This document shows, piece by piece, positions 56,213-64,000 of a stretch of DNA of 64,000 bases. The notes beneath the pieces are model-generated. The model ran no database searches. It was not told the origin of the DNA and was given only the letters and a program-made list of their open reading frames with translations. The DNA is from Clostridium aceticum (GTDB lineage Bacteria > Bacillota > Clostridia > Peptostreptococcales > Natronincolaceae), in contig NZ_CP009687.1 of NCBI RefSeq assembly GCF_001042715.1, positions 1,169,418-1,233,417 of the forward strand, given 5' to 3'. Made by a program: the position numbers and the translations under genes. Numbering within the stretch: position 1 is the stretch's first letter; each line of letters starts with the position of its first letter.

Positions 56213-58144
56213 ATGAATCTTTTAAGTGCAGAAAACATTTCAAAAAGCTATAGTGAGAAGCAATTATTAGATAAGGTTAATCTAGGTATCAATGAAGGGG
56301 ACAAAATAGGGGTAATAGGGGTCAATGGTACAGGGAAAACTACTTTATTAAAAATTATTGCAGGACTGGAGATACCAGATGAAGGAAGAGTCATCAAAGG
56401 AAATACTGTTAGGATAGAATACCTTCCTCAGAACCCTTATTTTGATCCAGAGGCTTCAGTATTGCAGCAGGTATTTAGGGGAAACTCACCTGTGATGACA
56501 CTGATCAGAGAATATCAAGAAGCGATTCATGATCCTAATACACCTAATGAAAAGATCATAAAACTTACCCATGACATGGATACAATGGAGGCATGGAATA
56601 TAGAAAGTGAAGCAAAAATGATATTAACCAAGCTGGGTATTACTGATTATAATGCTAAAGTAGGTATACTGTCAGGAGGGCAAAGAAAAAGGATTGCTCT
56701 TGCATCAGCCTTGATTAACCCTTCGGAACTGTTAATTTTAGATGAGCCTACCAATCATCTTGACAATGATACCATTGAGTGGTTAGAACAGTATCTTAAT
56801 AAGAGAAAAGGTGCTCTCTTAATGATTACCCATGATAGATACTTTTTAGATAGAGTTGTAAATGAGATGCTGGAGTTAGATAAAGGAAACATTTATCTTT
56901 ATAAGGGCAATTACAGCATTTTTTTAGAAAAAAAACTAGAACGAGAACAAATTCAAACAGCCAGTGAGAAAAAAAGACAAAATCTGCTGAGAAAAGAACT
57001 AGCTTGGATAAAAAGAGGTGCAAAAGCAAGAACCACCAAACAAAAAGCCCGTATAGAGCGTTTTGAAAAGCTCAATGAAACAGATGATTATATCACTGAT
57101 GAAAAAGTAGAAATATCGGTGGCATCAACTCGCCTGGGTAAAAAAGTAATTGAAATGCAGCATATAAGCAAATCCTTTGACAGTACAAAGGTGATAGATG
57201 ATTTTAGCTACACCTTGCTTAGAAATGACAGGATTGGGATTGTAGGACCAAACGGTATGGGGAAATCAACCCTTTTAAATATCATGAGCAGTAGACTTCA
57301 ACCAGATAGTGGTAATATAGAAATAGGGGAAACTGTAAAGATCGGCGTATATGCTCAAGAAAATCAACATATGGAAGAAGATTTAAGGGTAATAGAATAC
57401 ATTAAGGAAGTAGCGGAGTATGTAACAACAGCAGAAGGAGATAAAATAACTGCTTCACAGATGCTGGAGAGATTTTTATTTCCTTCAGATCTGCAATGGA
57501 CACCTATAGCAAAGCTTTCTGGTGGAGAAAAGAGAAGGCTGTATCTGCTTAGGGTGTTAATGGGATCACCAAATGTCCTCTTCTTGGATGAACCTACCAA
57601 CGATCTTGATATAGAAACCCTAACCATATTAGAAGACTATCTGGAGGATTTTCCAGGAGCAGTGCTTTCTGTTTCACATGATCGGTACTTTTTGGACAGA
57701 GTAGCAGAGAAAATATTTGCATTTGAAAATCAGGGACAAATTATCGAGTATACAGGAAATTATTCAGATTTCAAGGCAAAGCAGGCCATCAATAAAACAG
57801 AAAAAACCGTGAATCCTCCAGCAAATAAGTCTCGAGAAGTTGACGTCAAAGCCCAAAATACAGCGAAGGAAGAGGATCTTAACAAAAGAAAAGAAAGACC
57901 ATTAAAATTTTCTTTTAAAGAACAGAAGGAATATGCAGAAATAGATGATATTATCGCTGAACTTGAAGAAAAGATATTAGAAAAAGAAGAGAAAATTAAT
58001 GAAACATCTGCGGACTATACACTTTTGCAACAGCTACTGACAGAAAAAGAAGCGTTAGAAAAGCAGCTAGAGGAAAAGATGGAAAGATGGGTATATCTTA
58101 ATGACCTAGCAGATGAGATTGAAAGAAAAAAGCAAAATAAGTGA
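56213..58144 (+). CDS. ABC-F ATPase, Uup/YfmR-like
   Basis: The start at 56213 follows GAGAGGAAATAAA; the open frame reaches 56189. The product is 643 aa with two ABC domains: Walker A GVNGTGKTT and GPNGMGKST, signature LSGGQRKR and LSGGEKRR, Walker [13 protein letters not shown] and VLFLDEPTNDLD. The linker between domains is about 80 residues. A C-terminal coiled coil (about 565-640) is of the Uup type. ABC-F proteins act at the ribosome E site and relieve stalling. Confidence 0.93.
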   Translation: MNLLSAENISKSYSEKQLLDKVNLGINEGDKIGVIGVNGTGKTTLLKIIAGLEIPDEGRVIKGNTVRIEYLPQNPYFDPEASVLQQVFRGNSPVMTLIREYQEAIHDPNTPNEKIIKLTHDMDTMEAWNIESEAKMILTKLGITDYNAKVGILSGGQRKRIALASALINPSELLILDEPTNHLDNDTIEWLEQYLNKRKGALLMITHDRYFLDRVVNEMLELDKGNIYLYKGNYSIFLEKKLEREQIQTASEKKRQNLLRKELAWIKRGAKARTTKQKARIERFEKLNETDDYITDEKVEISVASTRLGKKVIEMQHISKSFDSTKVIDDFSYTLLRNDRIGIVGPNGMGKSTLLNIMSSRLQPDSGNIEIGETVKIGVYAQENQHMEEDLRVIEYIKEVAEYVTTAEGDKITASQMLERFLFPSDLQWTPIAKLSGGEKRRLYLLRVLMGSPNVLFLDEPTNDLDIETLTILEDYLEDFPGAVLSVSHDRYFLDRVAEKIFAFENQGQIIEYTGNYSDFKAKQAINKTEKTVNPPANKSREVDVKAQNTAKEEDLNKRKERPLKFSFKEQKEYAEIDDIIAELEEKILEKEEKINETSADYTLLQQLLTEKEALEKQLEEKMERWVYLNDLADEIERKKQNK

Positions 58145-58157
58145 TATGCAAAAAGCT

Positions 58158-58189
58158 AAAACCATACTACAAAGACTAGTATGGTTTTT
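58158..58189 (+). terminator. Terminator after the ABC-F gene
   Basis: A stem AAACCATACTA / TAGTATGGTTT is followed by TTAACTT. Confidence 0.75.
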
Positions 58190-58217
58190 AACTTGCAAAA
58201 AGTTATTTATTCATCAG

Positions 58218-58506
58218 TGACAAAGTTTAGATTTTCTATTATAATGGTATAAAAGAAAGTGTGATAAAAATTATCAATTATAAATATTTCTTACAGCAAG
58301 TCATGGGGACGTTTAAGCAAGTCATGGGGACGTTTTGTTTGGCACGTATGTTTTTTATGTGCCAGTGTCCCCTTGGCGTAGCGGATGCATGTAATTGTAA
58401 TAATGAAGCCCTAATAAATACAGCGTATTTTTACATTGAGGAGGATAAGGATGGGAGACAAAAAAAGCTGTGTAAACTTAAAAAGAAAGAGTTAAAGGAG
58501 AACTTA
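58218..58506. other. Region with a promoter and a GGGGAC-hairpin element
   Basis: A likely promoter (GTGACA at 58217-58222, 17 nt, TATAAT at 58240-58245) precedes the repeat at 58296-58385. The open frame running through the repeat is not a gene in my view; the short downstream peptide has its own start. Confidence 0.5.
58296..58385. repeat. GGGGAC-hairpin element, copy 2
   Basis: GTCATGGGGACG and GGCACGTATGTTTTTTATGT followed by GCCAGTGTCCCC match the nested insert at 34206-34292. The first 19 nt are duplicated in tandem (58296-58314 and 58317-58335). A worn piece with TTTGGCATG and ACATACG may sit near 62215-62243. Confidence 0.7.
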
Positions 58507-58608
58507 ATGGATTATAAAAAAATAGTAAAAGACGCTACCCACGTATGCAGTAAATGTGGTCGAACCTGTAATGATAAAAAACGCCTTTGCAGTTCAGAGG
58601 CATTATAG
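58507..58608 (+). CDS. Small four-cysteine protein, 33 aa
   Basis: An AAAGGAGAAC site precedes the ATG at 58507. The product MDYKKIVKDATHVCSKCGR continues to a second Cys pair (C..KKRLC) near its end. CSKCG and the two later Cys could bind one zinc. The ATHVCxKCGR core resembles very small conserved Clostridial proteins I have seen before, but I cannot name a family. It ends at a terminator shared with the convergent ABC-F gene. Confidence 0.5.
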   Translation: MDYKKIVKDATHVCSKCGRTCNDKKRLCSSEAL

Positions 58609-58633
58609 ATAGAATACAAGCTTATACATAGAA

Positions 58634-58672
58634 AATAGTGGCTAATGCTGAGGGGCATTGGCCACTATTTTT
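58634..58672. terminator. Bidirectional terminator
   Basis: A stem AATAGTGGCTAATGC / GCATTGGCCACTATT (one wobble pair) has A and T tracts on the sides. Confidence 0.85.
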
Positions 58673-58708
58673 ATGTCTCTAGGATTCCTTAAAGTTGTGT
58701 ATCACTAA

Positions 58709-60268
<1,560 letters not shown>

Positions 60269-60342
60269 TCAATCGTGGGATGAAAGGCGTTTCTTTTAAT
60301 CTTCTTGTTGCAGTTTCAGTTTAAAACTGATACTATAAATAT

Positions 60343-60741
60343 ATGGGACAAGATTATAGAAGAACACAAACAACAGTATCTTTAATAAACTATCATTTTG
60401 TTTTCTGTCCAAGGTACAGACGTAAAGTTCTAGTTGGAGAAGTTGAAATAAAATTTAAACAGCTTCTCAATGAGATTTGTAAAGACATTGAAATAGAAAT
60501 TTTGGCAATAGAATGTGATAAAGACCACTGCCATCTTTTTGTCAATGCACTTCCTCATTTAAGTCCAGCAGACATAATGGCAAAAGTGAAAGGAGTGACT
60601 TCTCGATTATTAAGGCAGGAATTTAAACATCTGCGACATTTGCCAAGTCTTTGGACAAGAAGCTATTTTGTATCTACCGCAGGAAATGTATCAAGTGAAA
60701 CTATAAAACGATATGTTGAAGAACAAAAAACAAGGGGGTGA
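60343..60741 (+). CDS. tnpA: TnpA transposase (Y1 HUH)
   Basis: The protein has 132 aa, the family's usual size. The HUH motif is HCH in DKDHCHLFVNALPHLSPADIM and the catalytic Tyr is in SSETIKRYVEEQ near residue 125. It cuts and joins single-stranded transposon ends at TTAC and TCAA. Its stop is 4 nt before tnpB. It looks intact and should be active. Confidence 0.93.
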   Translation: MGQDYRRTQTTVSLINYHFVFCPRYRRKVLVGEVEIKFKQLLNEICKDIEIEILAIECDKDHCHLFVNALPHLSPADIMAKVKGVTSRLLRQEFKHLRHLPSLWTRSYFVSTAGNVSSETIKRYVEEQKTRG

Positions 60742-60745
60742 AACA

Positions 60746-61843
60746 ATGCAGATAACAGTAAAATTTAATATTATTTTGACAAAAGAACAAGTACAACTAA
60801 TAGAATCTATATCAAAAGAATATATCCATACTGTTAATAGCCTTGTTTCATCTACGCTCCAATCAGGAGAAAGAGTAAAGCTATCATCTAAAGATGTTTT
60901 TGCAAATATGCCAAGTGCAGTGAAAAATCAATCTATTAGAGATGCCAAAAGTATCTGTACTAAGTACAAGAAAGCTATCAAGGCTAATTCCAAACTGCCT
61001 ACTGATAAACAAAAAGTAATCAATGTAGCTACCCTTAAAAAACCTGTCTGTATATGGAATAATCAAAATTATTCACTTAAAGACGGTATTCTCAGTTTTC
61101 CCGTTATTATAGATGGGAAATCGCAGCGTATTCAAACTAGAACTATCATGACAGACTATCAGCTAAAACAACTAGAAGGTCATTTGGGAGCATTGCGTAT
61201 AACTAAGAAAAGCAATAAATATATCGCTCAAATAAGTGTTGAAAAAGTATCTCATATAGTTAAAGGTGATGTTGTAATGGGTGTTGACTTAGGCCTAAAA
61301 GTTCCTGCTGTAGCTGTAACCGATTCAGGAAAAACGTTTTTTTTTGGAAACGGTAGGCAAAATAAATACGTCAAACGTAAATATAAAGCGAAACGTAAAA
61401 AACTTGGAAAAGCCAAGAAGCTTAAAGTCATTAAAAAGCTTGATGATAAAGAACAACGTTGGATGACAGACCAAGACCACAAAGTAAGTAGAGAAATAAT
61501 TAATTTTGCAGTAAATAATAATGTTTCTGATATTCGGCTTGAAAAATTAACGAATATCAGAAACACGGCAAGAACAAGCCGTAAAAACGAAAAAAATCTA
61601 CATACATGGTCATTCTATCGTCTAGCTCAATTCATAGAGTATAAGGCACTATTGAAGGGGATAAAGGTTGAATATGTTGATCCTAAATACACTTCTCAAA
61701 TATGCCCTGAATGTAAGAAACTAAATAAAGCAAGAGATAGAAAATATAAATGCTCCTGTGGTTTTAAAACACATAGGGATAGAGTAGGTGCTATAAATAT
61801 AATTAATGCACCTGTAGTAGATGGTAAAAGTCTACTAGCCTAG
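60746..61843 (+). CDS. tnpB: TnpB RNA-guided nuclease
   Basis: The start at 60746 has GGGGGTG before it and gives 365 aa; the frame is open a little earlier. RuvC I is MGVDLGLKVPAVAV, RuvC II has DIRLEKL, the zinc ribbon is CPECKKLNKARDRKYKCSCG, and RuvC III is HRDRVGAINI. All catalytic Asp and Glu positions are filled. TnpB with its own RNA cleaves targets beside the transposon's TAM and helps retain the element. The expected TAM here is TTAC or TTTAC. Confidence 0.92.
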   Translation: MQITVKFNIILTKEQVQLIESISKEYIHTVNSLVSSTLQSGERVKLSSKDVFANMPSAVKNQSIRDAKSICTKYKKAIKANSKLPTDKQKVINVATLKKPVCIWNNQNYSLKDGILSFPVIIDGKSQRIQTRTIMTDYQLKQLEGHLGALRITKKSNKYIAQISVEKVSHIVKGDVVMGVDLGLKVPAVAVTDSGKTFFFGNGRQNKYVKRKYKAKRKKLGKAKKLKVIKKLDDKEQRWMTDQDHKVSREIINFAVNNNVSDIRLEKLTNIRNTARTSRKNEKNLHTWSFYRLAQFIEYKALLKGIKVEYVDPKYTSQICPECKKLNKARDRKYKCSCGFKTHRDRVGAINIINAPVVDGKSLLA

Positions 61844-61990
61844 GGTACTATATGTACTGCTCTAGGAGGGGTAATGGCATACCCTAAGCTTGAGGTCATA
61901 CTCCGATAGCAGAAATGTACTTCGGTTTAATCACTCAAGAATCCCACTGCTTTAGCTGTGGGAGTGTCAAATCTTCAAAAAGTTTTTGAT
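61830..61990 (+). ncRNA. Predicted omega RNA (right-end RNA) with guide
   Basis: By analogy with known TnpB systems, the scaffold should run from the end of tnpB to the right end at 61970, and the guide is the next 16-20 nt (61971-61990, ATCTTCAAAAAGTTTTTGAT), part of the ABC-F gene. The exact 5' end is unknown. Confidence 0.5.
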
Positions 61991-62027
61991 CTCCATAGCG
62001 TAAGCTGACATTTGTTACAGTAATCAC
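61971..62027 (-). pseudogene. ABC-F ATPase, 5' portion (first 19 codons)
   Basis: A GTG at 62027-62025 follows GAGGAAGG on the minus strand and encodes VITVTNVSLRYGDQKLFED, then runs into the IS. In frame with 60241 downward when the element is removed (ED|VNIKF). Confidence 0.88.
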
Positions 62028-62255
62028 GTTATTACCTTCCTCTTCTTAGAATTTGACAATCTTTGCGTATTATATCATATATTCATGAAAATTACACCTA
62101 AAAATGAGAAAGATTTAGGAAAAATCATAGATTCATACGTAAGACTTCATAGGATTAGTGTTTTATGTTAATATTAGATAGATAAAGAAGGATTTGTTAT
62201 AATGTAGTATGTATGTTTCATTTGGCATGTTATAGACATACGTTTTTAAAACTAG

Positions 62256-62328
62256 ATTTTAATATACTCGGTCTACGGTCTCGCCTCAAGTCTTGGGTTG
62301 CAAATGTAGCCCCTAGTATATTAAAATT
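62256..62328. repeat. Small inverted-repeat element, family B copy 2
   Basis: It is 73 bp; its reverse complement matches 25022-25096 (GGTCTACGGT, TCGCC, GCAAATGTAGCCC and ATATT termini). It lies upstream of topB. Confidence 0.75.
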
Positions 62329-62381
62329 TAAGGACCTATGTCTATATTATAAATCGCAGTTATTTTGAAGGGATTGTTGTT

Positions 62382-64000
62382 ATGAAAAAAATATTAGTAC
62401 TTGCTGAAAAACCTTCTGTTGGAAGGGATTTAGCTAGAGTTTTAAACTGTCATAAAAAAGGAAATGGTTTTATAGAAGGAGAAAAATATATTGTTACTTG
62501 GGCCTTAGGACATTTGGTGACATTGGCAGACCCAGAGGCCTATGATCAGAAATATAAGTCATGGAAAATAGAAGATTTACCTATGCTGCCATCACATTTA
62601 AAGCTTGTGATCATTAAACAAAGTGCCAAGCAGTTTAACGTTGTAAAACAACAGCTCAGTAGAAAAGATGTTGATGAGCTTGTCATAGCTACTGATGCTG
62701 GGAGGGAAGGGGAGCTTGTGGCTAGATGGATTATCGAAAAAGTCCATGTGAAAAAGCCAGTGAAACGTCTTTGGATTTCTTCTGTTACTGATAAAGCTAT
62801 TAAAGAAGGCTTTAGTAAATTAAGAAATGGCAAAGAGTATGAAAATCTCTATGCTTCGGCGGTGGCAAGGGCAGAGGCAGATTGGCTGGTAGGTATCAAT
62901 GCTACACGAGCTTTGACCTGTAGATATAATGCACAGCTTTCCTGCGGCAGGGTTCAGACCCCTACCTTAGCTATGATTGCAAGACGTGAGGAAGAAATTC
63001 AAAATTTTAAATCAAGAAGTTTTTATGGTATTACAGCTGTATCAGATAAGTTAAAACTAACGTGGCAGGACCCTCAGACGAAGGATATGAGAACCTTTGA
63101 TAAGAATAAATGTGATAAAATCCTAATGTCAGTGGAGAAAAAGGATGCCAAGGTTATAGAAGTAAATAAAGCTTATAAGAAAAGCTTCGCCCCACAGTTA
63201 TATGATTTAACGGAGCTACAGAGGGATGCAAATAAAATCTTTAGCTACTCAGCAAAGGAAACCCTCTCTATTATGCAAAAGCTATATGAAAGTCATAAAC
63301 TATTGACTTATCCTAGAACAGATTCTAGGTATATTTCTTCAGATATCGTAGATACATTAAAGGATCGGGTAAAAGCATGTGGTGTAGGACCCTATACATC
63401 TATAGCCGCCAAAATACTGAAGACTTCCATAAAAGCAAATAAGTCCTTTGTAGATAACGCTAAAGTGTCGGATCATCACGCCATTATACCAACGGAAGAG
63501 CCAGCTTATTTAGGGGTCTTGAGTGACAAGGAAAGAAAAATCTATGATCTGGTTGTTAAACGCTTTTTTGCAGTGCTGTATCCTCCCTTTGAGTATGAGC
63601 AGACAACGATAAAAGCTAAAATAGGGGAAGAAAACTTTGTAGCTAAGGGGAAAGTGGTCATTGCAGCAGGATGGAAGGAAGTTTATCAAAATCATTTTGA
63701 AGACGAAGAAGCACAGGAAGATATCTCAGATCAATTACTACCCAATCTAAAACAAGGGGATATTTTGAAGATAGCTAATGTTTTTCAAACGAAGGGAGAA
63801 ACAAAGCCCCCAGCACCCTTTAATGAAGGAAGTCTTCTTTCTGCTATGGAAAATCCAACAAAATATATGGCAAATGAAAGCAAGGATTTAATTAAAACTA
63901 TTGGAGAGACAGGTGGTATCGGGACAGTAGCCACAAGGGCAGATATTATAGAAAAACTTTTTAACACCTTCTTAATTGAGAAGAGAGGCAAGGATATTTT
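62382..64000 (+). CDS. topB: DNA topoisomerase III, 3' end beyond the window
   Basis: From the ATG at 62382 (GAAGGGA upstream) the frame is open to the window edge, 539 codons. Toprim motifs are VLAEKPSVGRDLARVL and ATDAGREGELVARW (DxD-like metal site near residue 105). The active-site Tyr is in LLTYPRTDSRYISSD near residue 307. SDHHAIIPTEE and GTVATRADIIEKL are characteristic. It decatenates single-stranded DNA. The C-terminal zinc region is not seen here. Confidence 0.93.
   Translation, partial: MKKILVLAEKPSVGRDLARVLNCHKKGNGFIEGEKYIVTWALGHLVTLADPEAYDQKYKSWKIEDLPMLPSHLKLVIIKQSAKQFNVVKQQLSRKDVDELVIATDAGREGELVARWIIEKVHVKKPVKRLWISSVTDKAIKEGFSKLRNGKEYENLYASAVARAEADWLVGINATRALTCRYNAQLSCGRVQTPTLAMIARREEEIQNFKSRSFYGITAVSDKLKLTWQDPQTKDMRTFDKNKCDKILMSVEKKDAKVIEVNKAYKKSFAPQLYDLTELQRDANKIFSYSAKETLSIMQKLYESHKLLTYPRTDSRYISSDIVDTLKDRVKACGVGPYTSIAAKILKTSIKANKSFVDNAKVSDHHAIIPTEEPAYLGVLSDKERKIYDLVVKRFFAVLYPPFEYEQTTIKAKIGEENFVAKGKVVIAAGWKEVYQNHFEDEEAQEDISDQLLPNLKQGDILKIANVFQTKGETKPPAPFNEGSLLSAMENPTKYMANESKDLIKTIGETGGIGTVATRADIIEKLFNTFLIEKRGKDI

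Noticed and set aside
58261-58608. A 115-codon frame through the GGGGAC element
   Set aside because: The N-terminal two thirds translates a repeat and has no binding site; the supported gene is the last 33 codons.
61221-61570. Minus-strand frame across tnpB
   Set aside because: It is a shadow of tnpB, which has all motifs.

Overview
The window comes from a low-G+C, spore-forming, anaerobic Firmicute of the class Clostridia, most like Alkaliphilus and its relatives. That placement is inferred from AT-rich codon use, strong AGGAGG-type ribosome binding sites, TTGACA/TATAAT promoters, a selenium-dependent molybdenum hydroxylase set, a spore-protein-like gene, TRAP and tripartite tricarboxylate transporters, and LL-diaminopimelate aminotransferase. 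No strain can be named from the sequence alone.

Layout. Positions 1-3.3 kb hold poorly characterised genes: a broken HTH gene, a WG-repeat protein, a double-HTH regulator and two unknown proteins. Positions 3.38-10.1 kb are a complete rRNA operon with two tandem promoters, 16S with an unusually long V1 hairpin, tRNA-Ala, 23S, 5S and fourteen further tRNA genes ending at a terminator. Positions 10.2-16.1 kb hold small metabolic and unknown genes: a PP-loop ATPase coupled to an ApgM-like phosphomutase, a PHP phosphoesterase, a spore-protein-like gene and a methyltransferase. Positions 16.4-24.7 kb are a catabolic unit: a TRAP transporter, a LarA-like nickel-pincer racemase or epimerase, two-subunit aconitase X, a decayed IS200/IS605 element and a FadR-type GntR regulator. 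Positions 25.1-32.9 kb carry yqeC-mocA-yqeB and then a guanine-riboswitch-controlled xanthine dehydrogenase (three subunits) with a purine permease. Positions 33-36 kb carry a CMD-family protein, a DUF4181 protein and a ComEC-like lipoprotein with a DUF3006 partner.

Positions 36.5-50.3 kb form a D-glucarate/galactarate catabolic island: TctB-TctA, two glucarate dehydratases, TctC, galactarate dehydratase, a DapA-family aldolase, tartronate semialdehyde reductase, a CdaR-type regulator, glycerate 2-kinase and a KdgT-type permease. Together these can take a C6 diacid to pyruvate and 2-phosphoglycerate. Positions 50.4-54.4 kb hold dapL and a MocR regulator, divergent from azlCD. Positions 54.7-64 kb hold a DEAD-box helicase, two ABC-F genes and the start of topoisomerase III.

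The second ABC-F gene is split by an intact IS608-like element (tnpA plus tnpB). The insertion follows TTAC and the element ends in TCAA. Removing it restores a 529-codon frame exactly, so the target, the predicted TnpB TAM and the guide can all be read from the sequence. At least three families of small inverted-repeat elements are scattered between genes, and one is nested inside another.
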